NCBI GenBank assembly: GCA_026396015.1
Contig: JAPLXP010000011.1
Coordinates: 79,897 to 114,190 of the forward strand
DNA from: Candidatus Nomurabacteria bacterium
Lineage (GTDB): Bacteria > Patescibacteriota > Minisyncoccia > Phycocordibacterales > UBA9973
Direction of reading: 5' to 3'
Length of the DNA: 34,294 bases
The notes beneath the pieces are model-generated. The model saw only the letters and a program-made list of their open reading frames with translations, had not been told where the DNA came from and did not search any database. Position numbers and translations under genes: made by a program. Shown one piece after another: positions 1 to 6,539 of the stretch. Numbering within the stretch: the stretch's first letter is position 1; every line of letters starts with the position of its first letter.

Positions 1-563
1 CTGATGCTGGATCAGCATTGATGGGTGTAGGTACTGCAGCTGGTGAAGGACGTTCTGAAAAGGCAGCTCTCCAAGCTATCAATTCCCCACTACTCGATCT
101 TTCTATTTCTGGTGCACGTGGAGTACTCTTTGCTATCTCTGGCGGAGATGATCTAACAATCCATGAAATTCAAGAAGCAGCAAAAATAATCACAGAATCT
201 ATCGACAAGGACGCAAAAGTTATCTTTGGAACAATCAAAGATGAGAAGTTGAAAAAAGGAGAAATGAAAGTCACAGTTATCGCTACTGGCTTCCCTACAG
301 ATATGCCAAAGCGTTCACTATTCTCTTCTTCATCACAAAGAATAGCTACACCTGAACAGCCAACTATTCAAGCAGTTCAAAAAGAAGATATGTTTTCTAC
401 AATCAAAAAACCAGAACCTGTAAAAGAAATAGCAAAGGAACCACAAACTGAATATTTCAAAAAACCAGAACCTGTAAAAATCGAAGATGACGACATGTTC
501 ATCGATGATACAGCAAATGATGATTGGAGTACTGTCCCTGCATTCCTAAGACGTAAAAAATAA
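1..563 (+). CDS. ftsZ: Cell division protein FtsZ, C-terminal part (5' end outside window)
   Basis: This is the C-terminal part of the tubulin-like GTPase that forms the cytokinetic Z-ring. The reading frame is open from base 3 with no start, so the gene begins upstream of the window. The first residues (DAGSALMGVG, then GRSEKAALQAINSPLL) are the conserved FtsZ stretch after the T7 loop. The VIATGF strand follows, which closes the C-terminal GTPase subdomain. A variable linker of about 80 residues, rich in K, E and P with two KKPEPVK repeats, leads to an acidic patch and the terminal peptide VPAFLRRKK. That peptide matches the conserved tail that binds FtsA, ZipA and SepF in other bacteria. 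A strong terminator follows at 611-635. Confidence 0.96.
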   Translation, partial: DAGSALMGVGTAAGEGRSEKAALQAINSPLLDLSISGARGVLFAISGGDDLTIHEIQEAAKIITESIDKDAKVIFGTIKDEKLKKGEMKVTVIATGFPTDMPKRSLFSSSSQRIATPEQPTIQAVQKEDMFSTIKKPEPVKEIAKEPQTEYFKKPEPVKIEDDDMFIDDTANDDWSTVPAFLRRKK

Positions 564-610
564 TTAGGTTATAGTTTCTAGGGACTAGATTCTAGTATTA
601 AAATAAAATA

Positions 611-635
611 AAAATCACCCAAATGGGTGATTTTT
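611..635 (+). terminator. Intrinsic terminator after ftsZ
   Basis: A perfect hairpin (AAAATCACCC, loop AAAT, GGGTGATTTT) is followed by a T-rich tract. The stem is symmetrical and AT-flanked, so it could work in both directions, but only ftsZ points into it. Confidence 0.85.
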
Positions 636-738
636 ATTTTATTTCTAAATATATTATAATTCAACTACAGAATTTTAATTTTGTAATTATTCTTTAATTC
701 CACTAGTAACTACAAACTAGCTACTAGTCACTAATTCA

Positions 739-1665
739 ATGTACGATTTAATTATTATCGGTGGAGGCCCAGCAGCAGCAGCAGGTGCCGTATATGCCGC
801 AAGAAAACAACTTAAAAGTTTACTAGTAACAGCTGAATTCGGTGGTCAGTCTACAGTGTCAGAGACTATTTACAACTGGATCGGAACACCGGAGATTTCT
901 GGACGACAACTAGGTGAAGACCTCAAAAAACATGTCATGTATTACAAGGGACCATTCCTAGATGTAGTCGAGGGTGAAAAGGTAGTGAGTGTAGTAAAGA
1001 ATGACAAAGGAGTGACAATAAAGACAGAAGGCGGAAAAGAATTTTCATCATTATCATTGCTCGTAGCGTCTGGCTCAGGACGCCGCAAGCTCGAGGCTAT
1101 CAATGCTGATGTATACGAGAATAAAGGTATCACATATTGTGCATCATGCGATGGTCCACTATTCTCTGGTATGGATGTGATCGTGATTGGTGGAGGGAAC
1201 GCTGGATTTGAATCTGCAGCTCAGCTCCTCGCATACTGCAAGAGCGTGACATTAATAAACCGTAGCGAGACTTTTCGTGCGGATGCTATCACAGTAGAAA
1301 AAGTCAAAGCTCATCCAAATATGAAGATCATCATCAATGCTGTGACTTTACGAGTAGACGGTGAACAATTTGTAAACTCTCTGACATATAAAGATACAAA
1401 CACAGGAGAAGAACACAAGATAGAGGCAGGAGGCATATTCGTAGAGACAGGCCAGATACCAAATACAGGATTTCTAAAGGACGTAATACCATTAGATGAG
1501 ATCGGCAAGATCATAGTAGACCCTACGAACCAAGCCACTCCTATACCCGGCATATGGGCCGCAGGAGACGCTACAAATGGTAAATATCATCAGAACAACA
1601 TTGCATGCGGAGATGCAGTAAAAGCCCTCGAAGATATCTATATTTGGTTACATAAAAATAAATAG
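739..1665 (+). CDS. Thioredoxin reductase / AhpF-like flavoprotein disulfide reductase
   Basis: This FAD-dependent NAD(P)H:disulfide oxidoreductase of 308 aa has the TrxB length. The FAD dinucleotide motif GGGPAAAAGA is at residues 8-17, the redox-active CASC pair at C134 and C137, the second dinucleotide fold GGGNAGFESA at about 151-160, and the C-terminal FAD motif GIWAAGDAT. The sequence around the CxxC (CDGPLF) and the part after the second nucleotide fold (INRSETFRAD, then a GGIFVETGQIPNT stretch) look more like the C-terminal half of AhpF than like E. coli TrxB. The HRRxxxR motif that selects NADPH is not intact. There is no N-terminal thioredoxin-like domain as in full AhpF. It probably reduces thioredoxin or a peroxiredoxin, but no partner is nearby. 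The ATG at 739 starts directly at the FAD motif. Confidence 0.93.
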   Translation: MYDLIIIGGGPAAAAGAVYAARKQLKSLLVTAEFGGQSTVSETIYNWIGTPEISGRQLGEDLKKHVMYYKGPFLDVVEGEKVVSVVKNDKGVTIKTEGGKEFSSLSLLVASGSGRRKLEAINADVYENKGITYCASCDGPLFSGMDVIVIGGGNAGFESAAQLLAYCKSVTLINRSETFRADAITVEKVKAHPNMKIIINAVTLRVDGEQFVNSLTYKDTNTGEEHKIEAGGIFVETGQIPNTGFLKDVIPLDEIGKIIVDPTNQATPIPGIWAAGDATNGKYHQNNIACGDAVKALEDIYIWLHKNK

Positions 1666-1670
1666 AAATT

Positions 1671-1702
1671 AAAAAATCCAGAGTACAATCTCTGGATTTT
1701 TT
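1671..1702. terminator. Bidirectional intrinsic terminator between convergent genes
   Basis: The stem AAAAAATCCAGAG pairs with CTCTGGATTTTTT, giving T-tracts on both strands. It lies between the convergent reductase and pyrophosphorylase genes and can serve both. Confidence 0.85.
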
Positions 1703-1727
1703 AACTATTATTTATTTAACTGGAATT

Positions 1728-1761
1728 CACATTCTCACATTCTCGAGAACGTGAGAATGTG
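1728..1761. repeat. Inverted repeat, 11-bp perfect arms
   Basis: The arms CACATTCTCAC and GTGAGAATGTG enclose a 12-nt loop that itself contains the palindrome TTCTCGAGAA. No T-run follows on either strand, so it is not a typical terminator. It lies just past the stop of the minus-strand pyrophosphorylase gene. Confidence 0.7.
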
Positions 1762-1769
1762 GAAAATAT

Positions 1770-2519
1770 CTATTTAACTTTGATTATTTTTTCGAGGCGC
1801 TCGAGTTCTTCGATAGTGTTTACGCCTAGAGCCTCCTCGGGAGATATGAATACTGATGCGATACTCTTTTGTGTAGCGGCGTATTCTACTAGATCTGTCA
1901 GATAGTACTCCCCTTGAGCATTTTCATTCTTGATCTTGGCCAGATGTTCAAATAGCCATTTCTTTTCAAAACAAAAATAACATGGATTCACTTCTCGGAT
2001 TTCTTTTTGATCATCATCTGAATCTTTGAATTCCACACTACAGACAATCTTGCCATCTTCACCTCTTACAATACGACTAAATGCTTTATAAAACACAGCA
2101 TACCAATCTTCAAAAGAAGGCACATTTACCGTAGCCATAGTCAATACACAGCCACTACCTTCATGAGTCTTGATCAAGTTCGCAATCATAGCACCTGTGA
2201 CAGATGGGGCATCACCAAATAATACCAATACATGATCAGCATCGGCAGGAATAGAATCCTCTGCTATCTTTACAGCGTGGCCCGTGCCTAGCTGGGCCTC
2301 CTGTACAGCGTATAATGCCCTGTTACCTACATGATTCATCACATCTTCCCTCTTGTATCCTACAACGAGAATTGGACGACCTTGCACACCACTATGAGAT
2401 ACAGCATCTAGTAGATAATCTATCATTGGCTTGCCATTAAAAGACACCAAGCACTTTGGAATTTCTGTATTCATTCTCTTGCCCTTGCCCCCAGCAAGGA
2501 TAATGATTTGTGTGTTCAT
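1770..2519 (-). CDS. Sugar-nucleotide pyrophosphorylase, GlmU N-terminal-domain-like nucleotidyltransferase
   Basis: The 249-aa protein is a single Rossmann-like nucleotidyltransferase domain. The N-terminal LAGGKGKRM loop (residues 8-16, consensus LAxGxGxRM) binds the nucleotide phosphates. PKCL supplies the usual lysine, QEAQLGTGHA is the uridine-contacting loop of the GlmU type, LFGDAP carries the metal-binding aspartate, and GEYYLTDLV is the typical GlmU motif. The predicted reaction is UTP plus GlcNAc-1-phosphate (or a related sugar phosphate) to UDP-sugar and pyrophosphate, for wall or surface glycan synthesis. The left-handed beta-helix acetyltransferase half of bifunctional GlmU is missing, so acetylation would need another protein. 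A promoter lies 11 nt upstream. The exact sugar cannot be read from the sequence. Confidence 0.88.
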   Translation of the reverse strand: MNTQIIILAGGKGKRMNTEIPKCLVSFNGKPMIDYLLDAVSHSGVQGRPILVVGYKREDVMNHVGNRALYAVQEAQLGTGHAVKIAEDSIPADADHVLVLFGDAPSVTGAMIANLIKTHEGSGCVLTMATVNVPSFEDWYAVFYKAFSRIVRGEDGKIVCSVEFKDSDDDQKEIREVNPCYFCFEKKWLFEHLAKIKNENAQGEYYLTDLVEYAATQKSIASVFISPEEALGVNTIEELERLEKIIKVK

Positions 2520-2530
2520 GTGTGTTTTTT

Positions 2531-2558
2531 ATTGTACCAAGTTAGAACCTATTTTCAA
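2531..2558 (-). promoter_or_regulatory. Promoter of the pyrophosphorylase gene
   Basis: On the minus strand, TTGAAA (2553-2558) and TACAAT (2531-2536) are separated by 16 nt. The -10 ends 11 nt before the ATG at 2519, so the leader would be only a few nucleotides long. Confidence 0.6.
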
Positions 2559-2578
2559 AATCTCGGCTGATTCTTTTT

Positions 2579-2608
2579 GAAATTCGGCGGGGTTTGGATT
2601 CCGCGCGC
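2579..2608 (-). repeat. GC-rich inverted repeat, left copy, flanking mgtA
   Basis: Read on the minus strand, this contains GCGCGCGGAATCCAAA followed by CCCCGCCGAATTTC. The same sequence, with 6 extra bases in the middle, occurs on the plus strand at 5146-5182, on the other side of mgtA. Weaker similarity (a GCCGA-containing stretch with A/T-rich flanks) continues outward in both copies. Such GC-rich DNA stands out from the AT-rich surroundings. Confidence 0.75.
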
Positions 2609-2623
2609 ATAGATGCACTCCCT

Positions 2624-5017
2624 TTATACCAAAACTTTTTTATAAAAAACTCGCTTTACCATTTCCACAGTAATAAAGTAACAAATAGTGATACCTACTA
2701 TCACAAACAAAATAACTAGCGGAAGTGGAGTAAATCCAAAGAAGTGACCGAGTGATGATAATGCAATACCAAGCGCAATTATTACAGCACCAAACATCGC
2801 ACACACCACTATCTTATGAGCAGGTTCTGATTTGAAAAATGACTTGTTGCTTCTTATAAAGAAAATTACTAAGGTTTGAGTTATAAAAGATTCTACAAAC
2901 CACCCCGTCTGAAAACCTGATCCGACTAAGTTAAATACTTTGAATAAAACAGCGAATGTTAGTAAGTCATAAAAAGCACTCGTAAGTCCAAAAGCAAACA
3001 TAAATTTTTTAATATATTTTATATCCCAAGGTTTTGGCTTATTTAGATACTCTGACTCAACATTGTCATACGACAAAGAAAATTGAGAACTCTCATATAA
3101 TAAATTATTTAGCAGAAGTTGAACCGCAGTCATTGGAAGAAATGGCAAAAAAATACTTGAGATTGTCATAGAAATCATATTGCCGAAATTCGATGATACT
3201 GCCATAGATATATATTTCATAGTATTGGCAAAAGTTTTACGACCCTCAATTACTCCGTTAATCAACTCGCTAAAACTTTTTTTCATAAGAATAATATCGG
3301 CGGCTTCTTTCGCAACATCTACTGCATTATTAACTGAAATTCCAACATCAGCCATACGAAGTGCGGGTGCGTCGTTTATTCCGTCACCCATATAACCAAC
3401 CACATGACCATTTGCTTGAAGTGCCTTAATAATACGATTTTTTTGAGCGGGAGTTGCTCTTGCAAAAATAGAAATTTCATTTACTTTGATTTTAAGCTCT
3501 TCATCAGAGAGTAAATCAATTTCTGAATTTTCAATAATATGGAGAGTGTCCAATCCTACTTCTCTTGCCACATGTAAAGCAACGAGCGGGTGGTCTCCAG
3601 TAATTATTTTTATAGAAATACCTTTTATCTTTAGCTCGTCCAATACTTCTTTAACATCTTTTTTGGGTGGATCAAAAAATGCAATAAATCCCGCAAGTTT
3701 TAAATCATGCTCGTCGTTTCTGTCATAGGAATCTTTCTTTTCAGTCATAGTTTTTACACCAATAGCCAAAACCCTGTATCCCTCTTTTGAAAGTTTATTA
3801 AATAAATCATCGGCTTTTTGTTTTGAAATACTATCTATATTTGAAGATTGCAATATATATTCAGGAGCGCCTTTTGAAACTAATGTATGTTCTCCAACAA
3901 GTTCAAAAACAACACTGTCTCTGCGACGCTCAAAATCAAAAGGTATCTCGCTTACTTTTTTATAGAAAGAAAGGTCAAAATCTTTATACTTTTCTATAGC
4001 TTCATCAAGAGGTGTTTTAGTTCCTGTGTGTAAATAACTATTTGCAAAACCTAATCGTAAAACTTCTGAGGAATCATTCCCGTCTAAATCAAGATATTTT
4101 ACAACTTCGATTTTATCTTCAGTAAGAGTTCCTGTTTTGTCTGTGCATAACACATTCATACTGCCGAAATTTTCAACCACAGAAAGCTTCTTTATAAGAA
4201 CCCCTTTATGAGACATTTTTATTGAAGCTTTCGAAATATTCAATGCAATAATCATAGGCAAAAGTTCGGGAGTTATTCCGACAGCCAAAGCAAGAGCAAA
4301 CAACAAAGATTCTATTACATTTCCTTTAGTAAGCGCGTTTACTAAAAAAACAACAACTGCCATGCAGACTACGGCTTTCATAATCAAAAAACTGAATGAC
4401 TTTATTCCTCGTTCAAATTCACTCGAAACTTCTTTCGAAGAAAGTAAAAGAACAATGTTTGCAAATTTTGTTCTTTTCCCAGTCTCCGTTACTTTCGCTA
4501 TTCCATATCCAGTAACTACGCCACTTCCAAGATATATTTTTTCGCCTATTGGTTTTCCAACAGGTAGTGATTCACCAGTAAGAGAAGATTCGTTTATAAA
4601 AATACTATTTCCCTCTACAATTTCGGCATCGGCAGATACTACATCACCAGCTTTTATTGCTATACAATCGCCAGGGACAAGATTTACTACAGGAATTCTT
4701 ATAACTACTCCGTCTCGCCATACATTTGCTTCTGGTGCGACTTTTGCAAGCAACATTTCCACCGTTTTTTGCGACTTGTAAGAAATAGAGAAATCAATAA
4801 TTGAGCTTGCAAAAATAATAGCAAGAATAAGTATCGTACTTATGTATGATCCTGAAATAAAAGAAATTACAGTAGCAAATAAAAGCAGAATAATAAGCGG
4901 ACTTTTGAACTCATTTAAAAATGTTTTAAATGCTGATTGTTTCTCTCGAGCTTCAACTTCATTCTTGCCCCAAGTCTTTAGGAGTGAAATCGCCTCATTT
5001 GTAGTTAATCCTTGCAT
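2624..5017 (-). CDS. mgtA: Magnesium-translocating P-type ATPase (MgtA/MgtB type)
   Basis: This 797-aa P-type ATPase of the P3B magnesium-import class probably brings Mg2+ across the membrane at the cost of ATP. The motifs appear in order: actuator SLTGESLP (TGES at 147-150), the class-typical membrane segment AVGITPELLPM (about 245-255), the phosphorylation loop CTDKTGTLT with Asp293, KGAPE, IITGDHP, and the hinge MGDGINDAPAL. The C-terminal membrane part has LPFLPMTAVQLLLNNLLYE and a YDNV element, close to the arrangement in E. coli MgtA. It is about 100 residues shorter than E. coli MgtA, mostly at the N-terminus. The gene is monocistronic and flanked on both sides by copies of a GC-rich inverted repeat, so it may have arrived as a unit. 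Confidence 0.95.
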   Translation of the reverse strand: MQGLTTNEAISLLKTWGKNEVEAREKQSAFKTFLNEFKSPLIILLLFATVISFISGSYISTILILAIIFASSIIDFSISYKSQKTVEMLLAKVAPEANVWRDGVVIRIPVVNLVPGDCIAIKAGDVVSADAEIVEGNSIFINESSLTGESLPVGKPIGEKIYLGSGVVTGYGIAKVTETGKRTKFANIVLLLSSKEVSSEFERGIKSFSFLIMKAVVCMAVVVFLVNALTKGNVIESLLFALALAVGITPELLPMIIALNISKASIKMSHKGVLIKKLSVVENFGSMNVLCTDKTGTLTEDKIEVVKYLDLDGNDSSEVLRLGFANSYLHTGTKTPLDEAIEKYKDFDLSFYKKVSEIPFDFERRRDSVVFELVGEHTLVSKGAPEYILQSSNIDSISKQKADDLFNKLSKEGYRVLAIGVKTMTEKKDSYDRNDEHDLKLAGFIAFFDPPKKDVKEVLDELKIKGISIKIITGDHPLVALHVAREVGLDTLHIIENSEIDLLSDEELKIKVNEISIFARATPAQKNRIIKALQANGHVVGYMGDGINDAPALRMADVGISVNNAVDVAKEAADIILMKKSFSELINGVIEGRKTFANTMKYISMAVSSNFGNMISMTISSIFLPFLPMTAVQLLLNNLLYESSQFSLSYDNVESEYLNKPKPWDIKYIKKFMFAFGLTSAFYDLLTFAVLFKVFNLVGSGFQTGWFVESFITQTLVIFFIRSNKSFFKSEPAHKIVVCAMFGAVIIALGIALSSLGHFFGFTPLPLVILFVIVGITICYFITVEMVKRVFYKKVLV

Positions 5018-5030
5018 AGTATTAAAAGTA

Positions 5031-5036
5031 ATTATA
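5031..5036 (-). promoter_or_regulatory. -10 element of the mgtA promoter
   Basis: A perfect TATAAT on the minus strand ends 13 nt before the ATG at 5017. The best upstream hexamer is TTAAAA at 16 nt spacing, a weak -35. No long regulatory leader of the enterobacterial mgtA type fits in this space. Confidence 0.55.
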
Positions 5037-5116
5037 TGTTTAAACCAGTTTATTTTAACATTTTTTCTTTCATTCCTCTATCTTTTTAACTCATAGCCCC
5101 CGCCAAAAAAGAAGCT

Positions 5117-5245
5117 CCGCGCGCATTCCTCCCCAGACCCCTCCTGCGCGCGGAATCCAAATCCGAAACCCCGCCGAATTTCAAAAAATATTTGCCGAAG
5201 TTTTGTGAAATCCTTTTCCCAGAAAATTGCTTTCGCAAAACTTCG
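5117..5245. repeat. GC-rich structured repeat, right copy, between mgtA and tRNA-Val
   Basis: This non-coding block holds two nested inverted repeats. CCGCGCGCA (5117-5125) pairs with TGCGCGCGG (5145-5153) around a C-rich loop. CGAAGTTTTG (5196-5205) pairs with CAAAACTTCG (5236-5245). The part at 5146-5182 is the inverted counterpart of 2579-2608 beyond mgtA. Open frames across it have repetitive Gly/Arg composition and no start context, so I treat it as non-coding. It could be one end of a mobile unit or a structured RNA. Confidence 0.65.
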
Positions 5246-5270
5246 TCCGCACCGTCTAGTTCTATTCTGG

Positions 5271-5284
5271 TGCGCGATACAGGA
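5271..5284 (-). repeat. Direct copy of the 3' end of tRNA-Val
   Basis: On the minus strand, TCCTGTATCGCGCA repeats exactly the last 14 nt of the tRNA-Val gene (5411-5424), 126 nt downstream of the true 3' end and in the same orientation. A duplicated tRNA 3' end is what integration at a tRNA attachment site leaves behind. No integrase gene is present here. Confidence 0.7.
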
Positions 5285-5410
5285 CCGTGAGTACACTTTT
5301 CGAATCTTATAGATTCTGTATACCTGTTCCATTCATGATTACATTCACAAGGAAAAGGTCTTCGCCTCCTGTGCGCAAGCAAAGCAGTTTACTTGCTATC
5401 GCTTACTTTG

Positions 5411-5483
5411 TGCGCGATACAGGAGTCGAACCTGTGACATCGTCAACGTCAATGACGCGCTCTACCAACTGAGCTAACCGCGC
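5411..5483 (-). tRNA. tRNA-Val (anticodon GAC)
   Basis: A 73-nt cloverleaf with acceptor GCGCGGT paired to ATCGCGC (one G-T pair), D-arm GCTC/GAGC, anticodon stem CGTCA/TGACG around loop TTGACGT (anticodon GAC, reading GUC and GUU), and T-arm ACAGG/CCTGT with loop TTCGACT. The discriminator base is A and CCA is not encoded (the next bases are CAA). The 5' end is repeated upstream in a tandem array and the 3' end downstream as a direct repeat. Confidence 0.96.
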
Positions 5484-5695
5484 AAACATTTTAAATTTCA
5501 AAACCTAAATAACTTATATTTCACAAACACTTGTTATCTACCAAAACAGCTAACCGCGCAAACATTTTAAATTTCAAAACCTAAATAACTTATATTTCAC
5601 GCGCAAACATTTTAAATTTCAAAACCTAAATAACTTATATTTCACAAACACTTGTTATCTACCAAAACAGCATAATCGCGCAATATTTTAAATCC
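5472..5695 (-). repeat. Tandem repeats of the tRNA-Val 5' end and leader
   Basis: A 45-bp unit that starts at the first bases of the tRNA (GCGC) and runs into AT-rich leader occurs exactly three times: 5480-5524, 5556-5600 and 5601-5645. A 25-bp companion (AAACACTTGTTATCTACCAA and 5 more bases) follows the first and third units (5525-5549 and 5646-5670). The second unit also carries 12 nt of the tRNA 5' end (5548-5559). A degraded fourth copy starts at about 5669. The array lies between the tRNA gene and its likely promoter. Confidence 0.9.
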
Positions 5696-5713
5696 CCAAA
5701 AACCTATTTGACG

Positions 5714-5743
5714 ATTATATCACAATGGATTATGATTTTCCAA
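5714..5743 (-). promoter_or_regulatory. Likely primary promoter of tRNA-Val
   Basis: On the minus strand, TTGGAA (5738-5743), an 18-nt spacer and an extended -10 TGATATAAT (hexamer 5714-5719). It would give a precursor with about 225 nt of repeated leader before the tRNA. Each leader copy also carries a TAAAAT 4 nt before the tRNA-like start, so promoters closer in are possible. Confidence 0.5.
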
Positions 5744-5744
5744 T

Positions 5745-5778
5745 AAAAAAATCTGACCACAATAGTAGTCAGATTTTT
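5745..5778 (-). terminator. Intrinsic terminator of the 139-aa membrane protein gene
   Basis: The stem AAATCTGAC pairs with GTCAGATTT around a 10-nt loop. On the minus strand it is followed by a T-run, just after the stop codon at 5784. Confidence 0.8.
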
Positions 5779-5783
5779 AAATT

Positions 5784-6203
5784 TTATTGATAAACACCGT
5801 GTTCACCAGCCTTTCTAGGTCTTTCTTTTTCCTTATCTTCTTTTTCTGTGGCTGCTGCAGGTAATGACGAACAGAAAAATGTGATGGAACCAGAAATGAA
5901 GACATTGAATATATTGAATCCATAAGCGTTGCTATGCAAGACAAGATACACAAAATAATAAAAAGTGCAGAATAATGATACAAAACAGAACACGATTGCA
6001 AAAAATCTGTAAATGTCAGTAGTTCCACCGCTTTCTTTTGATTTAAAATACAAAAAAGCTAGAGATAATAAGGAAGTAGCAAAGGATGAAATACCTTGCA
6101 AAATCAATGTCTGTAAATATTTTGAATCACTCAATATATAGTAATTCACAAACATAATCATAGCCATTGAAAGTAAGTAGATTGCTTGTAGTTTTCTATT
6201 CAT
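5784..6203 (-). CDS. Hypothetical four-helix membrane protein
   Basis: I do not recognise this 139-aa protein. It has four hydrophobic segments at about residues 5-22, 29-53, 65-88 and 97-115. These are joined by short loops, with a charged tail rich in K, E and R after residue 118. There is no signal-peptide cleavage pattern and no catalytic motif. It is a single-gene unit with its own promoter (perfect TTGACA, 17 nt, TATAGT) and terminator. It sits between two tRNA genes and has no functional neighbours. Confidence 0.7.
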   Translation of the reverse strand: MNRKLQAIYLLSMAMIMFVNYYILSDSKYLQTLILQGISSFATSLLSLAFLYFKSKESGGTTDIYRFFAIVFCFVSLFCTFYYFVYLVLHSNAYGFNIFNVFISGSITFFCSSLPAAATEKEDKEKERPRKAGEHGVYQ

Positions 6204-6221
6204 AATTTTAGGGTTTTAAAA

Positions 6222-6250
6222 ACTATATAAATTTTAAGCCATATTGTCAA
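6222..6250 (-). promoter_or_regulatory. Promoter of the 139-aa membrane protein gene
   Basis: On the minus strand, consensus TTGACA (6245-6250), a 17-nt spacer and TATAGT (6222-6227). The predicted leader is about 12 nt and contains no Shine-Dalgarno sequence. Confidence 0.8.
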
Positions 6251-6277
6251 TAAAAATTACAAAACATCTACGCAAAT

Positions 6278-6306
6278 TTGTCTTTTTTGTTAAAAATTGC
6301 TATACT
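6278..6306 (+). promoter_or_regulatory. Promoter reading into the tRNA-Glu region
   Basis: TTGTCT (6278-6283), a 17-nt spacer and TATACT (6301-6306). It lies 15 nt upstream of the degenerate tRNA-Glu copy and about 108 nt upstream of the intact tRNA-Glu, so both should be on one transcript. Confidence 0.65.
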
Positions 6307-6321
6307 CATTCTATGTTTTTT

Positions 6322-6375
6322 GGCCCTATCGTCTAATGCAATATAGACTATAGCTGACGCCGGCTTTCAAAAGCC
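6322..6375 (+). pseudogene. Degenerate 5' copy of tRNA-Glu
   Basis: GGCCCTATCGTCTAA (6322-6336) is identical to nt 1-15 of the intact tRNA-Glu at 6415, and GACGCCGGCTTT (6356-6367) is identical to its anticodon-arm start. The D-loop region between them is replaced by 19 unrelated nt containing the palindrome TATAGACTATA. The anticodon loop is altered so that GGCTTT pairs with AAAGCC as a hairpin, and no T-arm or 3' acceptor strand follows. It cannot fold as a tRNA. Confidence 0.8.
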
Positions 6376-6414
6376 ATAAAAAATATAATTGAAATTTTAT
6401 TGCAATGTTTCTAT

Positions 6415-6486
6415 GGCCCTATCGTCTAACGGTTAGGACGCCGGCTTTTCAAGCCGTTAATCCGGGTTCGATTCCCGGTAGGGTCA
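6415..6486 (+). tRNA. tRNA-Glu (anticodon TTC)
   Basis: A 72-nt cloverleaf with acceptor GGCCCTA paired to TAGGGTC (one G-T pair), anticodon loop TTTTCAA (anticodon TTC, reading GAA and GAG), and T-arm CCGGG/CCCGG with TTCGATT. The outermost anticodon-stem pair (nt 27-43) is C-T, a mismatch. The discriminator is A and CCA is not encoded. A strong hairpin terminator begins inside the last bases of the gene. Confidence 0.96.
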
Positions 6487-6531
6487 CAAAAAATAAAAGT
6501 CTGCCGAAAGCAGGCTTTTATTTTTTGTGAC
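6483..6531 (+). terminator. Long-stem terminator after tRNA-Glu
   Basis: A 17-bp perfect outer stem (GTCACAAAAAATAAAAG with its complement) continues into CTGC/GCAG across one T-G pair, with loop CGAAA. The descending arm has a TTTTATTTTTT run. The ascending arm includes the final GTCA of the tRNA, so folding of the hairpin and of the tRNA acceptor compete. Confidence 0.8.
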
Positions 6532-6539
6532 GGCCGGAG

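Noticed and set aside
563-738. Repeated CTAG-containing words (TTTCTAGG, GACTAGATTCTAG, ACTAGTAACTAC) around the ftsZ terminator and trxB leader
   Set aside because: The words are short and imperfect with no fixed period. They may be low-complexity remnants, but I cannot support a defined repeat.
5078-5382. Two overlapping minus-strand frames of 84 and 98 codons downstream of tRNA-Val
   Set aside because: Both overlap the GC-rich inverted repeats and have skewed Gly/Arg/Phe composition. Neither has promoter or start context, and they contradict each other in frame.
5287-5472. Plus-strand frame across the tRNA-Val gene
   Set aside because: It reads antisense through the tRNA, a common artefact.
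5472-5695. CRISPR array
   Set aside because: The repeats are adjacent copies of a tRNA 5' end and its leader, with no unique spacers of constant length and no cas genes.
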